The notes: a model not told the origin generated them from the sequence alone. A DNA stretch of 64,000 nt from Perognathus longimembris pacificus (GCF_023159225.1 NC_063171.1:2151501-2215500); one strand, 5' to 3'; shown: positions 10,701 to 22,344, counted from the stretch's first letter. A program made the numbers and translations.

Positions 10701-11547
10701 TTTGCTGTGTCCCATACGTTTCTTTGTGATGTATTTTCATTGTCATTGTGGCTTATGAAATTGTTGATTTCATCTTTTATTTGATCTGTGGCCCAAGTGT
10801 TGGATAACAGTGTGGGGTTTAGCTTCCAAGAATGTGTATAGCCTCTGTGGTAACCGTTGTTATCGAGGGTTACCTTTAATCCACTGTGGTCAGATATAAT
10901 ACATGGGATGATGTCAATACTTTTGTATTTGCTGAGGTTTTTGTGTGAGCTATGACATGGTCTATTTTGGAGTATGATCCATGGGCTGCTGAGAAGAAGG
11001 TGTATTGGGTCTCTGTAGGGTGGAAGATTCTGTATAGATCTGTCAGATCCATTTGGGATATGGTGTTACTTAGGTCCTCAGCTCCCTTGCTGATCCTCTG
11101 TGTGTTGGATCTGTCTCTTGGAGAGAGTGGGGTATTAAAGTCTCCCACTATGATTGTGTTTGGGTCTATCTTATTCTGTAGTTCTGTGAGAATTTGCTTG
11201 ACATATATAGGGCCTCTTTTGTTTGGTGAGTATACATTTATCACCATGATGTCTTGATTCTAGATTTTTCCTTGTATTAAAATGTAGTGGCCTTCTTTGT
11301 CTTTTTGAGTTGATTTTAATGAAAAGTCCAGCTTGTCTGAGATCAGGATGTCTACACCCGCCATTTTGGTAGGTGCGTTTGCTTGGAAGATCTTGCTCCT
11401 TCCTTTCATTCGGAGCCTGTTTTTGTCCCTTGCTGTAAGGTGGGTCTCTTGTAGACAACAGATGCCAACTTTTTGTTTGTGGATCCATTCTGCCAGTCTG
11501 CTCCTCTTTATCGGAGAGTTTATACCATTTATATTCAAAGAGATCAA
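7769..11547 (-). pseudogene. L1 ORF2 (endonuclease / reverse transcriptase), disrupted
   Basis: L1 ORF2 protein nicks target DNA and reverse transcribes L1 RNA. The endonuclease start (11260-11547) has the LNINGINSPIK and CCLQETHL motifs; the next segment (10876-11247) has IVGDFN and SKIDHVIAH. The RT segments (9877-10476 and 8914-9747) include [13 protein letters not shown]. The C-terminal part (7769-8677) has a Cys-rich motif, C-x3-C-x7-H-x4-C, at about 8156-8209. Breaks: in-frame stops near 11260, 9877 and 8914; frame changes between 10876 and 10669, between 10476 and 10418 (back again), and between 8914 and 8677. The frame opens with TTG at 11547; an ATG at 11573-11575 is one base out of frame, suggesting an indel in the intervening A-run. 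In the RT active-site box (about 9487-9498) Ile replaces the usual Phe before Ala-Asp-Asp. Confidence 0.95.
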
Positions 11548-11618
11548 GGATAAGAGTGTTTTTTTCTCCTTCCATTTTCTTGTTGGGCTTTTTTTTCTCT
11601 TTTTTTTTTTTCTTGTCT

Positions 11619-12752
11619 TTAGTGAGCTGCTCTTTCTGTTGGGCTCTGGCTATTGTTGTTTCTTTCTGTTTCTGTCTGTGTGTCCTGTACGATTTCTGTT
11701 GCGTGGGATTCCCCTCTCAGAATTTGCTGTAGGGCTGGTTTTTTATTCACATACTCCTTTATTTCCTCTTTGCTATGGAAAGATCTGGTTTTCCCCTCGA
11801 ATATGAACTCCATCTTTGCTGGATATTTGTTGTTGGCCTGTAGAACTTGGATGGTGTTCTTCCAGTCTGTTCGCGTGTGGTAGGTTTGTGTGGAGAGGTC
11901 TGCTGTTATTCGGATCCTCTTCCCATTGTAGCAAATTTCTTTCTTTGCTTTGGCTGCATTCAAAATTTGCTCTTTATTCTTGAGATCTGAAATCTTGATT
12001 ATTATGTGCCTTGGCGTGGCTTTTCTGGGGTCTGGCCTGCCAGGTGTCCTATAGGCTTCGGTTACCTGGATGGGGTCCCTTGTGAGATTGGGGAAATTTT
12101 CTGCAATAACTTTATTGAAAATATGTTGAAGCCCTCTGCTCTGGTATTCAGTTCCTTCTTCTATTCCAATTATGTGCAGATTATATCTCTTGTCTTTGTC
12201 CACTAGCTCCTGGATTAGTTTGCCCTGAAGCTTCACTGTTTCTTGGAGTGTGGCAGTTTTCTGGTTCTTATCGGCTGCATCATCATCCAAGAGAGAGATT
12301 CTGGATTCCATATGGTCAATTCTTTGTGCTGTGGATTCAATTGCGGAGTTCATGGATGTCAGAGAGCTATTTATGGTTGCCAGATCAGCTCTGATTGTGG
12401 AAATTTCTTCCTTTAAAGAGTTGTATTTTAAATCGATTTTTTCATGCATTTCACTTCTCAGGATGTTAAGGTCTTCATTAACAGAGGTTTGCATTGTATC
12501 TATTTTTGCTTCCATTTCTTTCTTGCCTTCCTGGATGTCCTTCAAGACTTCCACTCTAAACTCCTGGAATTGTTTTCTGATTTTGTTTCTGAAGCTTTCC
12601 ATCATTTCTGCTAACATGGCCTCAGTTGATTTTTTATTCTCCATCTCCTCTTCAGTCGTGCTGCTTTTTGGAGCTGGCGAGTTGGCTTGCCCTTTGATGA
12701 ACTGTGTTATATTTCTTTGTGATTTGCGCATCTGGAGATCTGTGGGTGACAT
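11619..12752 (-). CDS. L1 ORF1 protein (RNA-binding chaperone), full-length open frame
   Basis: A 377-codon open frame, close to the usual L1 ORF1p length. In the family this protein trimerises, coats L1 RNA and is needed for retrotransposition. Visible order: polar N-terminus (1-45), a long heptad-rich coiled coil (about 45-185), an RRM-like domain (about 190-290) with NLHIIGIEEG at 191-200 and EAYRTPGRPDPRKATPRHII at 232-251, then a C-terminal domain (about 295-345) with YPAKMEF. The start is a true ATG (CAT at 12750-12752 on the plus strand). No stop or frameshift is present, in contrast to ORF2 just downstream. It belongs to a transposable element; whether it is expressed cannot be told. 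Confidence 0.9.
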   Translation of the reverse strand: MSPTDLQMRKSQRNITQFIKGQANSPAPKSSTTEEEMENKKSTEAMLAEMMESFRNKIRKQFQEFRVEVLKDIQEGKKEMEAKIDTMQTSVNEDLNILRSEMHEKIDLKYNSLKEEISTIRADLATINSSLTSMNSAIESTAQRIDHMESRISLLDDDAADKNQKTATLQETVKLQGKLIQELVDKDKRYNLHIIGIEEGTEYQSRGLQHIFNKVIAENFPNLTRDPIQVTEAYRTPGRPDPRKATPRHIIIKISDLKNKEQILNAAKAKKEICYNGKRIRITADLSTQTYHTRTDWKNTIQVLQANNKYPAKMEFIFEGKTRSFHSKEEIKEYVNKKPALQQILRGESHATEIVQDTQTETERNNNSQSPTERAAH

Positions 12753-13220
12753 CCCTGGTTTGGCTTTGTGCTGGTTCCTGCTGGTCTGTCAGTGTGAGCC
12801 TTGTGTCCTGGTGTCCTGGCTCTGGGTTTGGGTTTGGCTGTTGAACCTTGCTGGCCAATGGGTGAGCGTGACCTTCTTGGTTGTTGCTGAGGTGGTCACC
12901 CTCACTCCACTTGGGGGTCGGTAGGTTCTGTGTCTTTCTCTGTGGGACAGTGTCCTGCGCTGTGTTGTGCTGATCCTAGCGTGCCCCTCTTGGGGATTTG
13001 CTGGTCACTGATTCAGCGTGGCGTGGAGGCTTTTCTCTTCTTTGGTTCTTTTTTCCACTCTGTATCTTGGTCAGAGGCATTTACCTCTCAGGCGGTTCAC
13101 CCTCCTGTGTGGATCGCTCCGGGGCCAGTGTTGTTGAGGGGCGGCCCACCCACTTCTGTGAAATGCCCCAAACTGAGTGGGCATGGCAGCTGGAGAGCTC
13201 TGCCCTCCTGTGGCAGGCAC

Positions 13221-13432
13221 GCCTACCAGAGTGGGCGCTGTCACCGGGGGCCCCGCCCACCTGTGCGACGTGCGCCCACTACAGCAGGCGCTGCCGCTGT
13301 GTCCCTGCCCACCTGTGCTGGGTAGGCCTACCAGAGCGAGCCCCAGGTTGTTGGGGTGTGCTTGCGCCCTCCCGTGAGTCCGCTGTGGGGGGCGGTATAT
13401 GTGGGCCCCAGTGGGATCAGGTGTCCGGGCGC
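13221..13432 (-). repeat. Imperfect ~105-bp repeat within the L1 5' UTR
   Basis: GCCTACCAGAG recurs at 13221 and 13326 with similar flanks containing GCCCACCTGTG. In a minus-strand frame this appears as LVGLPSTGGQ and LVGVPATGGQ 37 residues apart. Only two copies are clear. Confidence 0.4.
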
Positions 13433-14322
13433 AGGTTAGCGCCCTCAGACTGCACCTCCGCTGCAAGGGGGGGCGCGTGATCAGGCCCAGGTGATCCTGC
13501 TGGGCTGGTATTGCCCACTAGCACCTGTGACTTTAGTTGAAAAATTCCACAAGGCCCAGGCGCCTCGGGTGGGGCTTGCAATGCCTGCCATCACCGGGAC
13601 CCTGTTGGGAAGGGGGCGGGGCCGGTTCGGCCAGTTCAGGCTCCTTTGCTGCCTTGGCGCTGCTCCGCCATTCCCCTGCTAACTCCTGTGTCTTCCCAGA
13701 GCCTGATGGGAGCTTCCCACCTGATTTGAGGGTTCTTTGTTCCCTCTAGGTAGGGCGGGGGAGGGAGGGAGATCTAGCTTCTTTGTGGGGTTTGGGTCTC
13801 TGATAGTTGGGTCCTAGATTGTGTGTGTGTCCCTCACCGCCATTTGTCTTTCGGGTGTGACGTGCTGGGTGTAGCGAAAGTTCGTGGTGGTGGCCCTGGC
13901 TCTCCCCTTCTGCACCCCCTGATTTCCCCGCCGCTCACGTCCGATCCCAGCCGTGCGGTCCCAAACTTCCTGTCACCGCCGTCTGTCTTGGTCTGTGCTC
14001 TCCCTGGGGTCCATGGAGTCCTGCTGTCTGGACTCTATGCTCCCGGTGTGGGTTTTCGGCAGTCCGTCTGCCATTCACCGGGTCCCCTTTCCCAGCCTGG
14101 CCCTGTTCCGGCCAGGGTCGGCTGGTGGGGGGAGGGTACCCCAGAGATTCTTTGGCTTCGTGCAGGTTATAGGCTCTTCTTTTTTTGCTCCTTTTTGTTT
14201 CCCGTGTTTCTCCACTGCTTCTGGCTGCTGGTTTTGCTGGGTTCTTGATGGGGTGTTGGGTGCTGGAGTTCCCAGCTCACTACTCAGTTGGAGCGAGTTG
14301 AGGTGCCTCCATACTGTGGTGG

Positions 14323-14330
14323 TGCCATCT
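14323..14330 (-). promoter_or_regulatory. YY1-type site at the L1 5' end
   Basis: The minus strand reads AAGATGGC, 12 bases in from the 5' boundary at 14342, so at +13 to +20. Human L1 has a YY1 site at nearly this position that directs correct start-site choice. The call rests on motif and position. Confidence 0.65.
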
Positions 14331-14357
14331 TCCTCTCTCACCCTATTTATTGTTCTT

Positions 14358-14915
14358 ACTGCACTAGCTAGGGCTTATAGTGAACACAAGTAGAAACAAT
14401 ACATATTTAGTTCCAATTTTAAAGGGAAGACATTCAATATTTCTCTATAAAGACTGAAATGATGTTAAATCAATATCCTTTATCAGGCTGAAACATTTCC
14501 TTACTAATTTAACTGAGAGACTTTGAAAAATCATTAATAGATACTCCATTTTATCAACAGCTTCTTGTGCACCTATTTGAGGTCATGTGAATTTTTGTCC
14601 TATTTTGTGTATATATGAGAGAATATGTGCTGGAGCCAGGGCTTTTTCTCAGCCTTGTTGCTCAAGGCTGATGCCACTAGGCCAGATTAGTTAGAGATAG
14701 TGTCTTTCACATTTTTCTTCCTGGGATGGCTTGTAATCATGATCTTCTAGGCTTCAGCCTCCTGAGTAGCTAGGATTGTCAGAATAAACCACTGATGCTT
14801 GCTTACACTGACGATTTTCCAATGTTGAACCCATTTTGCTTTTATGGGACAAATCCCACATGGTAGAATGTATTATTTCTTCTTAAGTTGCCAGGTTTGA
14901 TTTTTCAGTCAAGTT
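14358..14915 (-). mobile_element. Ancient L1 ORF2 relic, right part
   Basis: Continues the old L1 interrupted at 7293. Recognisable tracts on the plus strand are GGAAGACATTCAATATTTC and CTTATCAGG-like text near 14480, and TTTTGCTTTTATGGGACAAATCCCACATGG near 14835. It is itself broken by a SINE at about 14625-14795. Confidence 0.55.
14625..14795 (-). mobile_element. B1/ID-type SINE relic
   Basis: GCTGGAGCCAGGGC, TTGCTCAAGGCTGATGCCAC and CAGCCTCCTGAGTAGCTAGGATTG are the complement of the composite SINE. It lies within the ancient L1. Confidence 0.6.
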
Positions 14916-14934
14916 TTAGCAGAAATTGCTCATG

Positions 14935-15355
14935 CTCCATTAAGTGAAAGAAGCCAGACCCAAAGAAATATAGACTCTATGGCTTCCCTCATTGGTAATA
15001 ATTAATACATGTCTAGGATAGTCCCAGAAGATCACAATAACTCAGTAGCTATGTATATTTGATCACATAAGATGATGCTAAGTAAAATGAACTCCAGGTT
15101 ATGGAAATAAATGGTTTATCGTTGTTGTTGTTACTTTCAATGTACCATGTGAAATTATGTCTTTTTCTTTTGTCTTTCTTCCCCAGGATTTTACCTCTGA
15201 TGTCACTGTTACTGATCTCAGAACCCTGGGTATTGTATATACATTTAGTGGAACTAGTGAAGGGAAGGGGAACATCAAAATGGAGAGACAAAGGATAAAA
15301 GACAAACCAATGCAACAGCAATATTTATAGAACTATATGCTATAAACCATGGAGG
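14935..15355 (+). mobile_element. L1 ORF2 end plus partial 3' UTR
   Basis: CCAGACCCAAAGAAATATAGAC, GATCACATAAGATGATGCTAAG and ACAAAGGATAAAAGACAAACC match the plus-strand part of the L1 copies at 4462 and 55826. It stops without the final 3' end or A-tail. Confidence 0.75.
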
Positions 15356-18139
15356 TAAGGCAGGGAGAGACTGTCCTTAGATGACCCAAAGAGACTAATA
15401 GATCTTAAGACCTTGCTTCTCTAACAATTCTGTTTTTGGTTGACTTCTTTAGTAGACTTATTTTCCATCCTGCCTTTCCCACTCTTGCTCAACACAAGCA
15501 CACGTCACTATCCTGTGAAGAGGCTCATAAGTTTAAGGCCTAGTATATTTTTAGTTTCTGCTTTATTTCCTTCCAGAATTAATTTTGGAAAAGCAAATAA
15601 AAATGACTAGTTTACATCTTGCCAGTTTCTTCAGTTTCTGTACATATGGACTGGGATACTTCTGCAATTTTACTGAAAAGCAATCGCAGATAACAATATT
15701 CATTGGTGCAATTATTTCTTTGTTTTCCTCCTCAATTGATGTCTTTCACATTTGCAAACTGTTTGCTGTGAACAATTTTCCCACTTAATGAAATCCAGGT
15801 TGACTAAGTCTAATTGGAAGATCCCTACCATTTAAAAGTTGTTGATTATAAAAAATTATGACCCCAAAATTTAAATACATCTAACACATGTCTTTGAAGG
15901 AGCCATATATTTACTGTAGAGGAAGTGTGATGTGTTCATAAGATTTCTGGAAAGTAATACTGGATGGAGTATGGTAATAACAGTAATATACAAAATAAAA
16001 GTAAGAACAAAAATGTGAGAAGATGGCCAAATAACATTAGAACATGATGACCAAATAACATTGCATTACTTAAGTCATCTAGGTAATACATAACAAAATA
16101 TTCAGATGATTTTGGTATCCATAGTAGTTATATCAAGGTTAGTACCCTGGGAATATAGTTAAATAGTAAATACCATGTATATACAGATATTCTATTACTA
16201 GTATCACACAAGGTGGAATTAGGCTATGTAACAAGTTACAACTTTGGAACTTGTATTTTCAAGGGAGTCATATTAAGGCCAAGAATTCCATGAACTATTC
16301 CTCACCAATTCATAGGCACAGTGAATATGCTAGAACAGTACAATTTCTGCCTACCATTATCATATTGATCAAAAAGAATAGGCACAAATCAACCAACTGC
16401 ATATATATGTACAGTAGTTCTGCTCTTCCAATTTTAAGTTTATAATTCCCAATTTTACTTCAGACTTTGAAACTCTGTGGCTTTCCTTTTGTTTACCTAG
16501 GTGATCTTCTAAGAGGGTTATTTCTAAATTTAGGGGATACTATCTGTCTTTCCCTTTTAATATTCCAATTGTGAGTTAGAGTGGATTCTCTCAAAAGCAA
16601 GAATCAAAAAACTGTTACACATGAGAAGTGGTTATTGAAGGAACATCCTGTGAAGGGCTAAATGAGAGAAAGGAGGACTAGCAAGAAATGCTTGCTAAAT
16701 TTGATACTAGCTTCTTCCCACTTAAAAAGAAGAAGAGAGGAAGGAGACTAGAAAAACATTCTGAATGTAACAAAGTTCTGAATAAGTCTTGACCACACAT
16801 GAGGATTCTAGAGAAAAAGTTCGCAGAATCTTCTGTGCTAGGCAGCAATGAATGAGCTGGCTCTAGGATTCATCTCATGTTCCATCATTGCTCGCTGTAG
16901 ATTGGTGCAAGCATATCCTCAGCATAAACATGAAGTAGATCCAAAATATAGCATCTGAAGGCAGTCAATCAGCTGTGTATTCCTCTGCAGGTTCTCTGGA
17001 AGGAAACTGTGAGCAGTATACCTCCTTGAACGCCACTGTCTGCACCTTTCATCCCACAGCTGTATGTCTACAGAATACTGGAAGAGTAGCAACCCCATAT
17101 TACCATGGGATTCTATTCTTGAGGAGAAACAAACTACACATCAAAGTCCAATGTATTTGAAAGCTCTTGTTAACAAACCTGTAAGGAATGAAAATTCTTG
17201 TTTTAAACAAATTATTTTAATAAGTCAGATTAAAGAAACAAAATCACTAATGCTACTAATGAGTTTCCTGTGCCTAAAACCTGAAAATAAAAGCAGCTTA
17301 AGTAAGATAGAATTTCATTACACAAACATGTTCATAGTTTCTGGCTAGAATACTAGCTCAGCTTTATAACCTCATTGAAAACAAAGATCATATGATGGCC
17401 AATATAGCTGACAGAGCTCTAACCATTTAGGCTAGTGTGCCAGACAGAGGGGCAAAAAGTAGAACAATGGAAAGTACACATCTTTTCTTTCAAGAAAACC
17501 TCATGGTGATCTCATGCTCCATTTTGTAGACCTGTTTGGTAAGACTCAGGAGGCATTGTGTCAGGCTTAAATACCATGGACATAGAAAATCTCAAGAATC
17601 ATTTCACATGGTGAAAGATCCTCTAGAGCTTACTGAATGGTAACACTTAGATAAAAATGAGCATTGTATATGCCAGCCTATCATCAGAGAACTGCTAAAA
17701 TAAAGAAAGAAAATAGAATCTAACACTTAAAGGAAATCAAGATCACCCCTTAAATAATCATCAATCTGCATTCTAATAATGTAAGCAAGAAAACATACCA
17801 TTCATATAGCAATAAACATGTTAAGATCAGTATTTTCATAAATCCATATGGGTATAGAATGTAAAAAATTTATAGTATAATGCTCAAAACAATTTTGGAA
17901 GCCTGAACTAATAAAATTTAATGTGCTCATGATTGGAAGATTTGATAATTATAGATGAATTTGTCCCTAAATTAATGTAGAAGTTTAATATACTTCACAA
18001 CTATTTCATCATTATATTAATGTGGCAACCTAATTAAAATATTCAGATGTAAGAACAAAGGGCTAAGAAAACAAAGGCAATTTTGAGGAAGAGTAGGAAA
18101 GAAAATTTCCTTAAGAGATGCTAACACTTGTTAAAAAGG
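15356..18139. other. Unique AT-rich sequence, nothing recognised
   Basis: A 2.8-kb stretch with no SINE, L1 or LTR hallmark and no credible coding frame. All frames are under 95 codons and without domain signatures. Confidence 0.5.
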
Positions 18140-18149
18140 TATAGAAGTT

Positions 18150-18353
18150 GGGCTGGGGATATGGCCTAGTGGCAAGAGTGCTTGCCTCGTATACCTGAGG
18201 CCCTGGGTTCAATTCCCCAGCACCACATATACAGAAAATGGCCAGAAGTGGCGCTGTGGTTCAAGTGGCAGAGTGCTAGCCTTGAGCAAAAAGAAGCCAG
18301 GGACAGTGCTCAGGCCCTGAGTCCAAGCCCCAGGACTGGCAAAAAAAAAAAAA
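18150..18353 (+). mobile_element. IDL-Geo-type dimeric SINE
   Basis: A near-intact copy: GGCTGGGGATATGGCC start, ID-like monomer with Pol III-type boxes (TGGCCTAGTGGCAAG and GGTTCAATTCC), right monomer, and an A-tail. A 10-bp duplication TATAGAAGTT is at 18140-18149 and 18356-18365. The low divergence suggests a young copy. Confidence 0.92.
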
Positions 18354-18365
18354 GTTATAGAAGTT

Positions 18366-20355
18366 AATCTTCTAGGTTTTAGGATAGGCATACATGAAAG
18401 GGTTCAAATATAGGAAGATAAAGACAGTTAAACTTGATTGGAAAATTATGTGAGAGGTAGGGAAATGACTGCTTCCTCAGAAAATGGTGATAGACCAATT
18501 GACTACTGAGATTGAAAAACTGAATAAAAAGTTTGGTGCAGTACTGGAGTCTGAATGCAGGATTTGACACTTGGTAGGCAGGTATTTTGGTATTAGAGTC
18601 ATTTCCTCAGCTCTGACTCTTTTTGAGTTAGGGCTTTGCTCTTGGCTTGGTGTGGTCCAGACACACTGTGTTGAAGCCTGCAAATATCATGCAGTGAAAA
18701 CAGAGTAACTTGACTTAGTCCATGCATGACTGCTGTACCACCAGGAACATTTAAACCTGAGAAAGTACTACCCAGGCACCACCTGGTATCTGACAAAGTT
18801 TAAAAAAAAAATAGATGGAGAGTATCTGCACCAACTCCAGAAGTGTGGGTACCTCTGAAAGACAAAAATGAGGATTGGGTGGGAACTGGAAGTTTACAAA
18901 GTCTACAACTGCTTCTCCTAGTGTTATTGCTTTTATAGAATCACATAGCAATAGGACAATGTTTTAACATTCGGTAAGTGTGGCCAATAAGTGAATGGGT
19001 TTGTGTTAAATTATTTTCATTAGTTTTCTGAATGGCCTGAATCATTTATTGGAAAACAGGTAATTATATTTTATTAAGTAAAATCAAACCAAAGTTCAAA
19101 TGCAGTTTCTTTTCCATCAAGAATTTACTTGTGAATTGTAAGTAATCATGGGCAGATTTGAGCAGTTATTTGGAGGATGTAGTTGGTTGCATCTCCCTCT
19201 TTCCCCCTTCCCTGGTGTAAGGACTCCAGCTAATCCAGCAATCCCTGGACCTGGGCTTGCTGCTGCAGCTGCCTGCTAAATCTACACTAAACCCCTCCAA
19301 TTAGCAATGGATAATAATTCGCTAATTAAAACTGAACACAAAGCAGTTTCTCCAGAAATGATGTGAGAAAACTCACTCATTATTTTCTGTGTATACTACA
19401 GCAACTTTAGAGGCTCATTACTAATGCTTAGAAGAAACTACACTAAGATAAACATGCTTAGAATTGTTTCTTGGCTTTGGAGCAAGTACAAATATCACTA
19501 TTTCTGGATTGCTCACCCCTTTCCCTCCCCCTCCCCTTGCTAAAATATCCTCAAACAACTTAACCACCAAAATGAAGTAAAGTAGCTAATGCATTTAGAA
19601 AGTTGATTATAATCACATTACAAAATCATCTCCTTGGGCTATTCTATTTTTCGTTACAAAGCTATTTGGCATTTTCCCCATCCCAGGTAGATAAAGTAAC
19701 ATGAGCTACTTTCTTAAAATTAAGTAATTCTAAGTTGCATTAGTTCTTAAATTACTGAGCAATGAATGTAGTTGAGAGATCATTGTATTTATCAGCCTTA
19801 AGTAGACAGATATATAACTTTAAAAGTCCTTAAATATTTTGAAGTATTTAAGGCTTGTATCTTTATTAAACCAAGTTAAGTGATATAAGGGTTTAGTAAC
19901 ATAAACATTATAGTTATCTGTTTAATATTGTACTGGGGCTCACTTAAAAATAATCAGAATTAATACTGTTTATGCCTGAGATTATGTTAGGTAGAAGGGC
20001 TTCCAGATTGACTGGGCCTGATATCAGGAAACATGCCCACATTCTTCCTAAAGTCACTTAAGTCAGAATAAGAATATTTTCTGTTCTGTCTCTGCCTTCT
20101 GTCTCTTCACTTTCTTTTTATTTGACCATAGTTTTGAAAACTCTGACTTCATTCCTTAGACAATAATAAAAGAAGGTCCATATTCTTGGAAGAAAAAAGT
20201 AAGCAAAGGAAAGGAAGAATTGGGGAAGGGAGAGAACAAAGGAGCAAATATCAAAATGTTAAAGAAGCTGATAAATGGTCCACACTGTTGCTAACAGAGA
20301 TAAGAAAAGTGTATAGACCCAAGGCCAGGAAGTACGGTTGCCGCGCATGTGCGTG
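18366..20355. other. Unique sequence including a candidate regulatory block near 19140-19480
   Basis: No transposable element recognised. Around 19290-19340 there is a cluster of homeodomain-type TAAT/ATTA cores (CCAATTAGC, ATAATAATTCGCTAATTAAAAC). Confidence 0.35.

Positions 20356-20357
<2 letters not shown>

Positions 20358-20396
<39 letters not shown>
20358..20396 (+). repeat. (TG)n microsatellite
   Basis: About 19-20 uninterrupted TG units, likely polymorphic in length. Confidence 0.97.
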
Positions 20397-20397
<1 letters not shown>

Positions 20398-20967
20398 AAG
20401 ATGAAAAGAAATAGAGAAGTGGGAGATTCTCCTCTGATAATTTTTGCCTTGGGAACATGAATGGATAGAGACATGGTTGACTGAATGGAAATGATGAAGA
20501 AAGGGCAATGTCAGTAGACTGTAAACAGGAATTAGATTTGAAGATATCCTTTGAAACATTCATGTGGCAATGTCAGCTTCAGCAGTTGGATCTTGAATTT
20601 GGATATATGGGGATAGGTGTGGCTACAACTCTAAATTTCGAAGTCATACTACAAAGTGATGTTTAAAAGACATGATCTTCACAATCTCTCTGGGTCATCT
20701 CCCTATGAAAACTGTTTGTTAGAGATTGAGAAGTCAGCTCAGATATTAAAAAACTCTTCCGTGGCCCTGTATACAAATGGCTCAAAAGAATAGGAATATG
20801 GATTGCTAATGCAGCTCTATTAGCAATGTTTTGCCATGGTGACTTACTGTAACAACTAGAAAACAGGAATTTCCTGTGAAATGAGATATACAGTATTTTA
20901 CTATAAATGGGAACTGTTTTCTAGTGAGCATATAACCAAAGACCAGTAGTCTGTAATATCGAATCCA
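20397..20967. other. Unique sequence, nothing recognised
   Basis: No repeat or exon signature was seen. Confidence 0.4.
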
Positions 20968-21178
20968 GGGCTGAGAATATGGCTTAGTGGTAAAGTGCTC
21001 ACTTCGTATACATGAAGCCCTGGGTTTGATTCCTCAGCACCACATATATAAAAAAAAAAGCCAGAAGTGATGCTGTGGCTCAAGTGGTAGAGTGCTAGCC
21101 TTGAGCAAAAAGAAGCCAGGGACAGTGCTCAGACCCTGAGTTCAAGCCCCAGAACTGGCAAAAAAAAAAAAAAAAAAG
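20968..21178 (+). mobile_element. IDL-Geo-type dimeric SINE
   Basis: GGGCTGAGAATATGGC start, ID-like monomer, a local A-run expansion between monomers (about 21050), right monomer and A-tail. Imperfect duplications TGTAATATCGAAT and TGTAATATTGAAT flank it. It is slightly more diverged than the 18150 copy. Confidence 0.9.
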
Positions 21179-21227
21179 TAGAGACAATGTAATATTGAAT
21201 ACCTTTTGACCGTAATTTCTTTCTTTC

Positions 21228-21470
21228 TTTTTCTTCTGTGCTAGTAATGGAGCTTCAACTCAGAACCTGGCACTGTCTGTAAGAGTTTTCCTCAATGCTA
21301 GAACTCCACCATTTTAGCTACAGCTCTATTTCCAGTTGTTTTTTTTTTTAATTTTATGCTTATTAGTGATAAGAGACTCAAGAACTTTCCTTCGCAAACT
21401 GGCATAGAATCATAATCCCCAGATCTCAGCTTCCTGAGAAAATAGGATTACTAGTGCTCAGCAAAACTGT
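21228..21470 (-). mobile_element. B1/ID-type SINE relic
   Basis: Minus orientation: CTTCAACTCAGAACCTGGCAC, ATTAGTGATAAGAGACTC and CAGATCTCAGCTTCCTGAG are the complement of the composite SINE. Confidence 0.6.
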
Positions 21471-22344
21471 GCTTTTTTAAGTAGCATGTATATTATTCCT
21501 CTCCTGTCAGTGGGATATTGGACTGCCACACATTATTGAATCTCCTATCATAGTTTTCTATCATGTTTGCATTTGTGACAAAGGTAAGCAAGAATCATGG
21601 ACAGAACAAGTTTTTGGGGACAATCTGAATCAATATGCTGATTTATCAAAAATAAATAGGGAATCCTTACATGGTTTTTATTTCCTAATCCACGTAGCAA
21701 TTTACAATTATCCTATTTACATGTCTGGAGCAACTTGAAAAGTAGAAGAGACAGCAAACACATTACTTATTTTCTTAAATCTATTATAATAGGAATGACA
21801 GTGTTTGTTTCATTACCAGAAAGACCTTTCTTCTTTCTTTACCCAAGCCAGCTGGAATAATAAAGCTGCCTAGATGACCTTTAACATGTGATTGCTCTGC
21901 TATCCATAGATGATTCTGTTTCTGAGACTTGCTGATCAGAGAGACAATCTGAGGAGAATGAAAATCATCATGTTTATCACCCACATTTCCAACACAGATA
22001 GCCTTGAAGTTAAATGCTATCTCCCACCAACAAGGAAGTGCTGAAAGGATGGATGTTCAAGTGCTTGGACTTTTATTTGAAGCCTTTCTGAATTGTTTGG
22101 TGGCCACGTGACAGTCCAAAAGTTGGTAGAAATACAGCTGTGGTGTTTTCCTTGAATGGGCAAAAATAAATTGTAATTAGGGGGAAATTGCTTTTGTGCA
22201 TATAAATATTCTGCTTCTTTGGAAACAAGTTTTTCCAAGTAAGTGACAAGCATGCAGATTTCTCTTTTTGAATGACTGGCAAATGTGGCTCATTTTGATG
22301 TTGTATAAATGATGAAATGATAATCTTGAATGAAAACCACCTTT
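21471..22344. other. Unique sequence, nothing recognised
   Basis: No repeat hallmark or exon recognised. Confidence 0.4.

Larger units (their letters stand above)
7308..14342 (-). mobile_element. L1: Full-length LINE-1 (about 7.0 kb)
   Basis: A complete L1 on the minus strand. It has a GC-rich 5' UTR (12753-14342), ORF1 (11619-12752), a short inter-ORF spacer, ORF2 (to 7769), a 3' UTR (7308-7768) and an A-rich 3' end (T-run near 7305-7312 on the plus strand). It is flanked by a 15-bp duplication with one mismatch. ORF1 is open throughout; ORF2 has stops and frameshifts, so the copy is not autonomous now. It landed in an older L1. Confidence 0.95.
12753..14342 (-). promoter_or_regulatory. L1 5' UTR / internal promoter
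   Basis: About 1.6 kb of GC- and CpG-rich sequence, in strong contrast to its AT-rich surroundings, runs from the ORF1 ATG to the 5' boundary fixed by the target duplication. L1 transcription starts at the first base of the element, and this region supplies the internal Pol II promoter. Long plus-strand frames here (for example 12250-12924 and 13823-14393) look like by-products of GC richness. Confidence 0.85.

Noticed and set aside
11333..11806. 157-codon plus-strand frame
   Set aside because: Antisense shadow of L1 ORF2/ORF1.
12250..12924. 224-codon plus-strand frame with hydrophobic runs
   Set aside because: It is antisense to L1 ORF1 and the 5' UTR; conserved L1 coding on the other strand explains its openness.
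12930..14393. Several 130-160 codon frames on both strands in GC-rich sequence, possibly a host first exon or CpG island gene
   Set aside because: The region lies inside the L1 5' UTR, bounded by the L1 target duplication.
18150..18353. tRNA gene, because of A-box and B-box-like words
   Set aside because: The sequence is a SINE monomer with an A-tail and target duplication; it does not fold into a complete tRNA cloverleaf that I can draw.
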